Source: Chloroflexota bacterium | GTDB taxonomy: Bacteria; Chloroflexota; UBA6077 | Length of the DNA stretch: 8,510 bases | Direction of reading: 5' to 3' | NCBI GenBank assembly: GCA_021788565.1 | Contig: JAJYKO010000185.1 | Coordinates: 1 to 8,510, forward strand | Part shown: one piece after another, positions 1-5,749 of the stretch | Layout: every line of letters starts with the position of its first letter | Position numbering within the stretch: the stretch's first letter is position 1 | Made by a program: the position numbers and the translations under genes | Notes under the pieces: model-generated | Seen by the model: the letters and a program-made list of their open reading frames with translations, nothing else | Databases searched by the model: none | Told to the model about the DNA's origin: nothing

Positions 1-162
1 GTCGAGGCGGACGAAGGCATTCATGGGTGCGCCCATGCGCTCTGCCCCAAAGTGTGGGAAGGCGAGGGCGTATCTCCCCTGCTCGAAGGCGGCCATGGCG
101 AGGATACGCGCGGTAGTAATGGCCCCTTGCCCAGCCCGAGCGTGGATTCGGATTTCCTTCAT
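1..162 (-). CDS. 2-oxoacid:ferredoxin oxidoreductase, gamma subunit (5' part, runs off the window)
   Basis: The first 54 codons are visible on the minus strand; the rest lies beyond base 1. The peptide begins [20 protein letters not shown] and continues to a [24 protein letters not shown] stretch (residues 35-54). Both are hallmarks of the gamma subunit (PorG/KorC type) of pyruvate/2-ketoacid:ferredoxin oxidoreductases, which turn a 2-oxo acid plus CoA into acyl-CoA, CO2 and reduced ferredoxin in the cytoplasm. The family's usual GRGGQG motif is ARAGQG here. The ATG at 160-162 is preceded by GGGAG (171-175) at good spacing, which supports this start. A promoter with a perfect TATAAT lies about 40 bases upstream, so the gene heads its own transcript leftward. 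Alpha, beta and delta subunits, if present, lie outside. The substrate cannot be told from this fragment. The family call is firm. Confidence 0.85.
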   Translation of the reverse strand, partial: MKEIRIHARAGQGAITTARILAMAAFEQGRYALAFPHFGAERMGAPMNAFVRLD

Positions 163-199
163 CGGCGAATCTCCCTTGTTCCAGGCTGATGATGACGCG

Positions 200-228
200 A
201 TTATATACGGCTCACGTGCAAATTGCAG
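200..228 (-). promoter_or_regulatory. Predicted sigma-70-type promoter of the porG-like gene
   Basis: Read on the minus strand, a perfect TATAAT (200-205) follows a weaker -35 CTGCAA (223-228) at 17 bases. Transcription would start near 193, giving a leader of about 30 bases that contains the GGGAG ribosome binding site. An 11-bp near-palindrome, TGCAA-A-TTGCA (217-227), overlaps the -35 and could be an operator. Confidence 0.5.
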
Positions 229-276
229 ATGCGGGCAAGAAACCACTCCGGCGCCGTGCTACACGCGCTTCAGGCG

Positions 277-573
277 CTAATTGGAGAGGTTCTCGTCGGT
301 TTCGCCGACAGTATCTACGCCGGCTATCTCATGGCGAAGGATGGCGCGGGCCTCTTCTCCCGCGTCCAGGTCCAAGCAATCGCAGAAGGTGGAGTAGACC
401 GCCTTGTCCAGCAGGTGAAGTTCGAAGTCACCCGCGTCCATCAGCGGTCCGCGCTCGCGGCGAATGGATACGAGGCGGCGCAGTCGCTTGAGGAAGAAGC
501 GCTGCAGATATCGGGGAGCGCCGGTATTGTGACCGCTACGGTTGCTGCTATCCTGCGATATCAGGTTGCCCAA
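277..573 (-). CDS. Small protein of unknown function
   Basis: I do not recognise this protein. From the TTG at 571-573 it has 98 residues. That start has GGAGGT (579-584) five bases upstream, and a predicted promoter would place the transcript start near 622. The same frame can begin at GTG 616-618 (113 residues), but that codon has no ribosome binding site and would be almost leaderless. The N-terminal 20 residues look unstructured. Residues 21-41 are very basic (FFLKRLRRL, IRRER) and residues 44-82 (LMDAGDFELHLLDKAVYSTF, then CDCLDLDAGEEARAILR) look like an acidic amphipathic helical segment with two close cysteines (64, 66). The composition reads as real protein, unlike the longer overlapping plus-strand frame at 223-795. 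It lies upstream of and in the same direction as the porG-like gene, which has its own promoter. The existence of the gene is moderately likely; its function is unknown. Confidence 0.45.
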   Translation of the reverse strand: MGNLISQDSSNRSGHNTGAPRYLQRFFLKRLRRLVSIRRERGPLMDAGDFELHLLDKAVYSTFCDCLDLDAGEEARAILRHEIAGVDTVGETDENLSN

Positions 574-628
574 CTCGTACCTCCGCCCAGTGATCGCGAG
601 TACATAACCATCGATCACTTACGCACGA

Positions 629-658
629 ATGCTACCACCGGCCGAGGATATTTGTCAA
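629..658 (-). promoter_or_regulatory. Predicted promoter of the small unknown gene
   Basis: On the minus strand a perfect TTGACA (653-658) is followed after 18 bases by TAGCAT (629-634, four of six matches to TATAAT). The predicted start near 622 leaves a leader of about 50 bases before the TTG start that carries the GGAGGT site. This fits the shorter form of the gene better than the GTG at 618. Confidence 0.4.
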
Positions 659-683
659 TTAAATATGGCTCCTACCTGACAAA
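648..683. promoter_or_regulatory. Overlapping inverted repeats in the divergent region (possible operator)
   Basis: TTTGTCA (651-657) is repeated in inverse as TGACAAA (677-683), with 19 bases between. Overlapping it, ATATTT (648-653) pairs with AAATAT (661-666) across 7 bases. The AT-rich patch stands out in GC-rich surroundings and covers the -35 of the leftward promoter. It could bind a regulator, but no protein can be assigned. Confidence 0.3.
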
Positions 684-787
684 CGATGATCTGAGATCCT
701 GTTGCTGCCAAACCGCGTTGGCGTTCGTGGGTCGCGCGTTACGGCGAGCCACAATCCCGCTGGCTGGTTTTCGGAAAGCGGTCGCAA

Positions 788-805
788 TGGTATAGTGGGG
801 CCCAC
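788..805 (+). promoter_or_regulatory. Predicted extended -10 promoter of the sugar kinase gene
   Basis: TGG-TATAGT (788-796) fits an extended -10 element; the -35 position (about 768-773, TTTTCG) is poor, as is usual when TGn is present. The start would be near 803, only about 23 bases before the ATG. GTGGG-G-CCCAC (795-805) sits on the start point, and another GTGGG lies at 812-816, a possible site for control of initiation. Confidence 0.4.
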
Positions 806-825
806 ACTGACGTGGGGGATGGAGC

Positions 826-1860
826 ATGGCAAAGAAAGTTGTGTCCTTCGGCGAGATGATGCTTCGGCTTTCACCGCCGGGTTTCCTGCGGATCGAGCAG
901 GCGCGTTCGTTCGAGGCGGAGTTCGGCGGAGGCGAGGGGAACGTCGCCGTATCCCTGGCCCGCTTCGGCGTGCCGGTGGAGTACGTGACCAGACTGCCGA
1001 AAAACGAGATAGCCGACTCCTGCATCGCTTTCCTGAGGCACTGGGGAGTAGGCACAGGTCACATCGTTCGCGGCGGCGAGCGGATGGGCATCTACTTCCT
1101 GGAGAACGGTGCAGTTCAACGGGGCAGCAAGGTCGTTTACGATCGTTCCGGCAGCGCCATATCCACCATAGAGAAGGGTATGGTCGACTGGCCGGCGGTG
1201 TTCGAGGGGGCCGACTGGTTCCACATCACTGGGATCACGCCCGCCATCTCCAAGGGCGCGGCGGAGGTTAGCATCGAGGCCGCCGAGACGGCCCGCAAGA
1301 TGGGCCTCACGGTCTCCTGCGACCTGAACTACAGGGCGAAACTGTGGAAGTGGGGCAAGCCCGCCGGCGAAGTGATGGCCGATCTGGTGGCCAACGCGGA
1401 CGTAGCCATCGGCAACGAGGAGGACGCGGACAAGGTCTTCGGAATCAAGGCGGCCGAGACCGACGTGACCTCCGGCAAGGTTGAGGCTGCCCGCTACAAG
1501 GAGGTCTGCCAAAAGCTGGTGGAGCGCTTCCCCAACCTCAAGAAGATAGGGATCACCCTGCGCGGCTCCATCTCGGCCAGCCACAACAGCTGGTCCGGGG
1601 TTCTGTACGACGGCGGCAAGTTGTACACGGCCCGAACCTACGACATCACCCACATCGTGGACAGGGTGGGTGGTGGTGACTCCTTCGCCGCCGGTCTGAT
1701 CTACGGCATCCGGACCTACGGGGAGCCGCAGAAGACGCTGGACTTTGCCGTGGCTGCTTCCTGCCTGAAGCATTCGATCTTCGGCGACATGAACATGGTC
1801 ACCGTGGACGAGGTGGAGAAGTTGATGGGCGGCGACGCCTCAGGGCGCGTGTCTCGGTAA
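826..1860 (+). CDS. kdgK: PfkB-family sugar kinase, probable 2-keto-3-deoxygluconate kinase
   Basis: The 344-residue protein has the full ribokinase/PfkB fold signatures. Residues 33-48 (FGGGEGNVAVSLARFG) form the N-terminal PfkB signature. The C-terminal signature DRVGGGDSFAAG is at 279-290, with the GGGDS anion hole at 282-286 and Asp285 as the expected catalytic base. The opening VVSFGEMMLRL, the VVYDRSGSA segment (103-111) and DLNYR (166-170) are typical of 2-dehydro-3-deoxygluconokinases, which use ATP to make 2-keto-3-deoxy-6-phosphogluconate for aldol cleavage to pyruvate and glyceraldehyde 3-phosphate. Length is slightly above the usual 310-340. The ATG is preceded by GGGGGA (814-819). 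No aldolase is in view. The gene is probably transcribed alone, as 456 non-coding bases follow it. Fructokinase or another PfkB specificity cannot be excluded; the family is certain, the exact substrate less so. Confidence 0.82.
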   Translation: MAKKVVSFGEMMLRLSPPGFLRIEQARSFEAEFGGGEGNVAVSLARFGVPVEYVTRLPKNEIADSCIAFLRHWGVGTGHIVRGGERMGIYFLENGAVQRGSKVVYDRSGSAISTIEKGMVDWPAVFEGADWFHITGITPAISKGAAEVSIEAAETARKMGLTVSCDLNYRAKLWKWGKPAGEVMADLVANADVAIGNEEDADKVFGIKAAETDVTSGKVEAARYKEVCQKLVERFPNLKKIGITLRGSISASHNSWSGVLYDGGKLYTARTYDITHIVDRVGGGDSFAAGLIYGIRTYGEPQKTLDFAVAASCLKHSIFGDMNMVTVDEVEKLMGGDASGRVSR

Positions 1861-1867
1861 GCACGAA

Positions 1868-2079
1868 GTTCTGGGTTCTGAGGTCTGAATTCTGGTGCTG
1901 CGTCATACGTTTACTGACGACCTGGAATCGACGCTTCAGCGGGTGATCCAGGTACGACCGGCTGAAGCCTCGATTCCAGGATTCAGGAAACGCTGTGTGA
2001 CGGAGTAGTAGGTCGCGCCGAGCCACAAGTCCCGCACCTCACGCACTGGGGATTTCAATCAGGACTCAGAACCCAGAAC
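1868..2079. repeat. 212-bp intergenic element with matching inverted ends (MITE-like)
   Basis: The stretch 1861-2316 between the kinase and the regulator has no convincing gene. Its first half is bounded by a perfect 15-bp inverted repeat: GTTCTGGGTTCTGAG (1868-1882) and CTCAGAACCCAGAAC (2065-2079). A second, longer inverted repeat lies inside (1921-1980), and between the two sets further imperfect matches occur: CGTCATACGTTTACTGA near 1901-1917 against the complement of about 1984-2005. The arms are therefore related over much of their length, as in a folded non-autonomous element or an old palindromic insertion. No transposase and no clear target-site duplication are visible. It starts only 7 bases after the kinase stop codon. 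Confidence 0.6.
1921..1980. repeat. Inner 20-bp inverted repeat (hairpin)
   Basis: CCTGGAATCGACGCTTCAGC (1921-1940) matches the complement of 1961-1980 at 19 of 20 positions, with a 20-base loop; the match continues into the loop to 22 of 24. The stem could end or protect the kinase mRNA, but no T-run follows, so it is not a classical intrinsic terminator. The style resembles REP-like intergenic palindromes. Confidence 0.6.
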
Positions 2080-2140
2080 CCTCCTCCTACTCTCATCTGG
2101 TCCGTTTCTATCTCTTGAGATTCCTCCCCGCAAAAACCCC

Positions 2141-2169
2141 TTGACAGCCGCACTCCGCAGACTCATAAT
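2141..2169 (+). promoter_or_regulatory. Predicted strong promoter of the GntR-family regulator
   Basis: A perfect -35 TTGACA (2141-2146), a 17-base spacer and CATAAT (2164-2169, five of six) make the best promoter in the window. Transcription would begin near 2176, leaving a leader of about 140 bases before the GTG start, with the 20-bp palindrome early in it. Confidence 0.7.
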
Positions 2170-2194
2170 GCGCCCACTCCATACAAAAGGCAAT

Positions 2195-2214
2195 TTGCAT
2201 TTTATAAAATGCAA
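2195..2214. promoter_or_regulatory. Perfect 20-bp palindrome, probable autoregulatory operator
   Basis: The half-site TTGCATTTTA is followed directly by its exact complement TAAAATGCAA, giving two-fold symmetry over all 20 bases. It is AT-rich in a GC-rich setting and begins about 20 bases after the predicted transcription start. GntR/FCD regulators bind as dimers to short AT-rich palindromes, often at their own promoter, so autoregulation by the next gene is the simplest reading. No second copy was seen upstream of the transporter or kinase genes. Confidence 0.6.
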
Positions 2215-2305
2215 GATTGGCCGAGTTGGAGCAGGCCGAAGACCGCATTCTCGGCCCATCCCCGCGACCTAATCTCGCTCGATCCTTCATCCGATCACCA
2301 CCTTC

Positions 2306-2310
2306 AGGAG
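2306..2310 (+). promoter_or_regulatory. Ribosome binding site fixing the GntR gene start
   Basis: AGGAG lies six bases before GTG 2317-2319. The upstream in-frame ATG at 2209 has no such site and lies inside the palindrome, so the GTG is preferred. Confidence 0.7.
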
Positions 2311-2316
2311 CGAACT

Positions 2317-3036
2317 GTGGACACATCCGGAGACTACTACGACATCGATCGTCGCGACCTCTCGGACCGCGTCTACCAGGTGCTGAGGCACGATATCCTG
2401 TCCGGCAAATTCGCCCCAGGACAAAAGCTTCCGCTTGAAGAGTTCGCCCAGTACTTTCGCGTGAGCATCACCCCGGTCAGAGATGCCTTGAGGCTCCTTG
2501 CCGCCGATGGCCTGGTCGAGCTGTTTCCTCGGCGTGGCGCCTTCGTGACGCAGTCGTCGGCGCGCGGCGTAGAAGAGGTCTACCAGGTGCGAGAGATCAT
2601 CGAGTGCGCTGCCGTCGACTTCGTGGTCCAGAAGGGATGCTCTGCCATCGACGAGTTGCAGAGCCTAATGGATCGAATAGCTGCGACCAACGTCGGCGAG
2701 ACGCACTCCGACTATCTCGCTTACATCCAGCTCGATCACAAGTTTCACCAGTTCATCGTGGACTGCGTCGGCAACCGGCACCTCTCGGAGGTCTTTTCCA
2801 ACCTGCGCAGCCATACGATGGTGATGCACGCCCTTTACAGCGCTCCGGACCAGCGAGCCACAGGTACTTTCCAGGAGCATGAAAGTATCCTGACCGCGCT
2901 GCGGGCCGGGGACGCGAACGAAGCAAGGGCAGCTGTTAGCGAGCACCTCCGGAACGCAAGGGCGGAGGTGCTGCAAAGGCTCCGAAACCACGGCGCTCTC
3001 GCCGTGTCCGCTTCCGTTCGCGGCCAAATCGGGTAG
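2317..3036 (+). CDS. GntR-family transcriptional regulator, FadR/FCD subfamily
   Basis: From the GTG start the protein has 239 residues, normal for the FCD group. An N-terminal winged helix-turn-helix spans about residues 14-78, including LSDRVYQVLRHDILSGKFAPG, the recognition region FRVSITPVRDALRLLAADGL (47-66) and the wing LFPRRGAFV. The C-terminal FCD domain (about 86-222) keeps the residues that normally hold a metal ion and so the effector: Asp140 and His144 (LDHKFHQFI), His188 (QEHESIL) and His210 (SEHLRNA). Members usually repress uptake and breakdown genes for sugar acids, organic acids or amino acids and are released by the substrate. Its promoter and the palindrome at 2195-2214 suggest it controls itself. 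The neighbouring oxidoreductase and transporter are plausible further targets. The family is clear; the effector is not known. Confidence 0.9.
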   Translation: MDTSGDYYDIDRRDLSDRVYQVLRHDILSGKFAPGQKLPLEEFAQYFRVSITPVRDALRLLAADGLVELFPRRGAFVTQSSARGVEEVYQVREIIECAAVDFVVQKGCSAIDELQSLMDRIAATNVGETHSDYLAYIQLDHKFHQFIVDCVGNRHLSEVFSNLRSHTMVMHALYSAPDQRATGTFQEHESILTALRAGDANEARAAVSEHLRNARAEVLQRLRNHGALAVSASVRGQIG

Positions 3037-3135
3037 CGCTCTAACTCTTCAATAGCGGTCCGGCCGTGAAGCCGTCATGTTCGTCGCGGAACCGCGGCTG
3101 GCAAACTCGGAATCACTGGAATTCAGAGAGACACG

Positions 3136-4302
3136 ATGGCTAACACCGTTCGGGTCGGGATCGTGGGGGCCGGCTTTGCGGCTGACTTCCATTTGGCAGC
3201 CTACCAGAGGGTTTTCGGCGTACCTTTGGAGATAGAGGGAATCGTCTCCCGCACTCCTCGCAAGGCCCGTGCGCTGGCTGATCGCTACGACATCCAGCGC
3301 GTCTACCCCGATCTCTCCGCCCTTCTCTCTAGTCCAGACATCGACGTCGTAGATCTCTGCGTCCCCGTTCATCTTCATCAGCCGATGGCAGTGGCTGCGG
3401 CTCGAGCGGGAAAGCACGTCATCTGCGAGAAGCCGCTCCTCGGCTTCGCGGGCGAGGGGCGAACAGGGGCTGTATCGAGAGAGCGCATGTACGCGGTGGT
3501 CCGGCGGGAGTTGGACGAGGTCGCGGCGGCCTTTCGAGAGAGCGGCCGCAAGCTGATGTACGCCGAGAACTGGGTTTACGCGCCGGCCTTCCGCCGCATA
3601 GCCGAACTGGCAAAGAACAGCGGCGGCACGATCCTGGAGATGCGGGGGAATGAGTCCCACGGCGGTTCCACCAGCGAGTTCTCCAAGCGATGGGAGACCT
3701 CGGGTGGCGGAGCTTTGTTGCGCCTTGGGATTCACCCCATCAGCGCCTCCATCTTCTTGAAGCAGACGGAGGGGAAAGCTCGGGATGGTCGTCCTCGGCG
3801 GGTGCGGGAGGTCTGGGCACAGACGGCCGACTTAACGCGGGTGAATGGGTTCGACCCAGCCGCCACCAGGCTGGTTTCCGGATGGGTGGACGTGGAGAAC
3901 TGGGCGACGGGCACTCTCACCTTCGATGACAACTCGACGGCGCTGATCACCTGCTCCGACGCCGCGCTCGGCGGCGTCAGCAACGGCATAGAGGTCTTCC
4001 TGACTAATGCCCACCTGAAGTGCCATATCGGCCCCAACAACACGTGCGAGGCCTTCGCCCCCGACTCCAGGGTCTTCGAGGACGTGTTCCTGAACGAGAA
4101 ACTGGAGACCAACGCCGGCTGGAGTTTCCCTGCCGTCGATCACAACTGGGAATCGGGGTACGCCCAGGAGATACAGGACTTCGTCGAGGCGGTAGCTGAG
4201 GATCGCGAGCCACTTTCGGGCTTGGACCTGGCATTGGAATCCGTGCGAGTAGCCTATGCCATGTACTGGTCGGCGGAAGAGGGGCGACGCCTTCGCCTGT
4301 AG
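3136..4302 (+). CDS. Gfo/Idh/MocA-family NAD(P)-dependent oxidoreductase
   Basis: A 388-residue cytoplasmic dehydrogenase. The N-terminal Rossmann fold starts at VRVGIVGAGFAADFH (5-19), with the GxGxxA nucleotide loop at 11-16, and ends in the family motif EKP (98-100, Lys99). The C-terminal alpha/beta domain contains SGGGALLRLGIHPIS (189-203) with His200. The family normally has Asp four residues before this His (DxxxH); here it is Arg196. About 20-25 extra residues follow EKP (101-128), then YAENWVYAPAF (142-152). From memory this combination marks a coherent subfamily and is not a mutation, but I cannot check it. Family members oxidise or reduce hydroxyl groups of sugars, inositols or sugar acids. 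AGAGAG (3125-3130) lies five bases before the ATG. It follows the regulator by 99 bases with no terminator seen, so the two may share a transcript. Substrate unknown. Confidence 0.85.
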   Translation: MANTVRVGIVGAGFAADFHLAAYQRVFGVPLEIEGIVSRTPRKARALADRYDIQRVYPDLSALLSSPDIDVVDLCVPVHLHQPMAVAAARAGKHVICEKPLLGFAGEGRTGAVSRERMYAVVRRELDEVAAAFRESGRKLMYAENWVYAPAFRRIAELAKNSGGTILEMRGNESHGGSTSEFSKRWETSGGGALLRLGIHPISASIFLKQTEGKARDGRPRRVREVWAQTADLTRVNGFDPAATRLVSGWVDVENWATGTLTFDDNSTALITCSDAALGGVSNGIEVFLTNAHLKCHIGPNNTCEAFAPDSRVFEDVFLNEKLETNAGWSFPAVDHNWESGYAQEIQDFVEAVAEDREPLSGLDLALESVRVAYAMYWSAEEGRRLRL

Positions 4303-4325
4303 CCTTCGACGGCTTAGAACCTGTC

Positions 4326-4419
4326 CTCACCACCAAGGCACCAAGGACACGAAGGTCACAGAGGCTTAATCAGGGGATTTGGTAGTGCTCCCTGGTGTTC
4401 TTCGTGACTTGGTGGTGAG
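4326..4419. repeat. Imperfect inverted repeat with CACCAAGG-type short repeats
   Basis: The 280 bases from 4303 to 4582 have no gene. CTCACCACCAAG opens a 30-base arm (4326-4355) matched by the complement of 4390-4419 at 25 of 30 positions, the first 12 being exact, around a 34-base loop. CTGTCC also flanks both arms on the outside, with a 5-base offset (4321-4326 and the complement of 4425-4430). The left arm is built from repeated CACCAAGG/CACGAAGG units, a pattern I recall from intergenic repeats of many environmental bacteria. It may act as a transcript end for the oxidoreductase gene, though no T-run follows. Confidence 0.55.
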
Positions 4420-4510
4420 TTCCCGGACAGACTCTTGGGACCGTGGACTGACAGAACTGAGAAAAGAGGAGGCAGGCAACTAGAAATAGCCGATCCGGAG
4501 CGCGCGTCAC

Positions 4511-4524
4511 TGAAAGCCGTTTCA
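4511..4524. promoter_or_regulatory. Possible LacI-type operator half-match upstream of the transporter
   Basis: TGAAA-GCCG-TTTCA (4511-4524) has the outer arms of a 14-bp LacI-family operator, but the central CG normally needed is CC. It lies 58 bases before the start of the binding-protein gene. I see no clear promoter between 4420 and 4582, and no LacI-family gene in the window, so this is tentative. Confidence 0.2.
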
Positions 4525-4567
4525 TCATCTCGAGAGGGTGGTCGGTTATCACCAGTTAGGAGTAGGG

Positions 4568-4574
4568 AAAGGAG
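4568..4574 (+). promoter_or_regulatory. Ribosome binding site fixing the binding-protein start
   Basis: AAAGGAG lies eight bases before GTG 4583-4585. Starting there places a proper lipoprotein signal at the N-terminus, which the upstream in-frame GTG at 4538 would spoil. Confidence 0.75.
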
Positions 4575-4582
4575 ACAGTACC

Positions 4583-5740
4583 GTGACACGTCTCACCTGG
4601 TTGCTAGCCATTTCGGCGATCTTCGTTGGCCTCGTCTCGCTGTCGGGATGTCAGGCTAGCGGGCCGAGCACAGTCAATATCGGGATCATTGAGGACCTGA
4701 GTGGTCCCACCTCCGCCTGGGGCGAGGGGCTGCAAAATGGGGCCATCATGGCAATCGAGAAGATAAACAAGGACGGCGGTCTACTGGGGAAGCAGATAAA
4801 GTACTTTGCCACCGACTTCAAGGGGAACGTTCCTGAGAGCATCACCGACTACAACCAGCTAGTTGATCAGGACCATGTGGTGGCAATAATCGGCACCCCG
4901 AACAGCGCTATGCACATCGCAGTGGCACCGGTAGCCGACCAGAAGAAGGTACCGATAGTCGGCGACCCGATGGACGAGCGCGCGACCACCCCGAAGCCCG
5001 GCCAGGTCAACAAGTTCACATTCCTGGGCGAGCCGTCCGCCGGAGATCAGTCCGACGCCATCGCCAGCTACGCACTCAACGAGATGGGGTTCAAGAAGTT
5101 CGCCATCATGTATGACCAGGGCAACCCCTACTCAGTGTCGCTGGCCACGCCCTTCGCCGAGTACATCAGCAAGCATGGGGGCCAGATTGTGGCCAACGAG
5201 TCGTACGACGCGTCCACCAACGACTACACCGCCCAACTGACCAAGATCAAGCAAACGAACCCTGATGTGCTGGCCATCACCGGCTACCTTAAGGACAATT
5301 CCCTCATAGTCAAGCAGATGCACCAACTCGGGATGAACATTCCGGTGGTGGGCAACAACTCGTGCTTCACCCCATTCGCCGAAACGGCCGGCAAGGACGC
5401 CGAGGGCGTTGTCTTCCCGAACAACATCGCGCTGGACGACCCTCGCTTCAAGGACTTCATCTCGACTTACAAAACCCGCTTTGGCAAGGACCCGGTGGTA
5501 CACGCCTGGATGGGCTACGACGACATGATGATCGTGGCCAACGCGATCCAGAAGGCGAATGCTTTGGATCCAGTCGCTATAGATAACGCCATCGAGAACC
5601 AGACCAAAGATGTCCAGGGCATCACGGGCAAGATCACACTGGACCCCAAGACGCACCGTCCGGTCGGCATGGCGATGGCCATTCTCCAGGTCAAGAACGG
5701 CAAATACGTGACCCTCAAGACGACCTATTTGCCCAAGTAG
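4583..5740 (+). CDS. Liv/HAAT-type ABC transporter substrate-binding lipoprotein
   Basis: The 385-residue protein starts at GTG 4583. Residues 1-23 are a lipoprotein signal: a short basic end, a hydrophobic core (LTWLLAISAIFVGLVSL) and the lipobox LSGC, so Cys23 would be lipidated and the protein tethered outside the membrane. The mature part is a type I periplasmic-binding fold of the LivJ/LivK group (Peripla_BP_6): VNIGIIEDLSGPTSAWGEGL (31-50), GGLLGKQI (65-72), IIGTPNSAMHIAVAPVA (102-118) and YDDMMIVANAI (312-322). It captures the solute and delivers it to the permease pair encoded downstream. Members bind branched-chain or other amino acids, amides, urea or aromatic acids. The TPNSA and VGDPMDERATT (126-136) segments differ from the usual SSxxT-rich amino-acid pocket as I remember it, so the ligand should be left open. 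It heads the transporter gene run. Confidence 0.88.
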   Translation: MTRLTWLLAISAIFVGLVSLSGCQASGPSTVNIGIIEDLSGPTSAWGEGLQNGAIMAIEKINKDGGLLGKQIKYFATDFKGNVPESITDYNQLVDQDHVVAIIGTPNSAMHIAVAPVADQKKVPIVGDPMDERATTPKPGQVNKFTFLGEPSAGDQSDAIASYALNEMGFKKFAIMYDQGNPYSVSLATPFAEYISKHGGQIVANESYDASTNDYTAQLTKIKQTNPDVLAITGYLKDNSLIVKQMHQLGMNIPVVGNNSCFTPFAETAGKDAEGVVFPNNIALDDPRFKDFISTYKTRFGKDPVVHAWMGYDDMMIVANAIQKANALDPVAIDNAIENQTKDVQGITGKITLDPKTHRPVGMAMAILQVKNGKYVTLKTTYLPK

Positions 5741-5749
5741 GTTGGTGCC

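Noticed and set aside
23..280. Plus-strand frame over the porG-like fragment
   Set aside because: The minus strand encodes a clear family signature with a ribosome binding site; the plus frame is its shadow.
223..795. 190-codon plus-strand frame across the small minus-strand gene
   Set aside because: It has no recognisable motif, lacks a ribosome binding site, ends in a low-quality stretch inside the control region and overlaps a minus frame with a better start context.
871..1773. 300-codon open frame antisense to the sugar kinase
   Set aside because: Long antisense frames are common in GC-rich genes; the plus frame has intact PfkB signatures and this one has no motif.
1921..1980. Intrinsic terminator for the kinase gene
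   Set aside because: The stem is good but the loop is 20 bases and no T-run follows, so I list it as a repeat only.
2209..2316. Earlier ATG start for the GntR regulator, adding 36 residues
   Set aside because: The ATG lies inside the palindrome, has no ribosome binding site, and the added residues do not look like part of the winged helix domain; GTG 2317 has AGGAG at good spacing.
3049..3735. 228-codon minus frame across the gap and the oxidoreductase
   Set aside because: It opposes a well-conserved Rossmann-fold gene and shows no domain or start signal of its own.
4321..4360. CRISPR-like short repeats (CACCAAGG units)
   Set aside because: The units are short, adjacent and degenerate, with no regular spacers and no cas genes; they are part of an inverted-repeat element.
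4538..4582. Earlier GTG start for the binding protein
   Set aside because: It would put 15 extra residues before the lipoprotein signal; GTG 4583 has AAAGGAG and gives a normal signal peptide with the lipobox Cys at residue 23.
5132..5656. 174-codon minus frame within the binding-protein gene
   Set aside because: Shadow of the binding-protein reading frame; its Val/Asp/His-rich composition is typical of antisense GC-rich codons.
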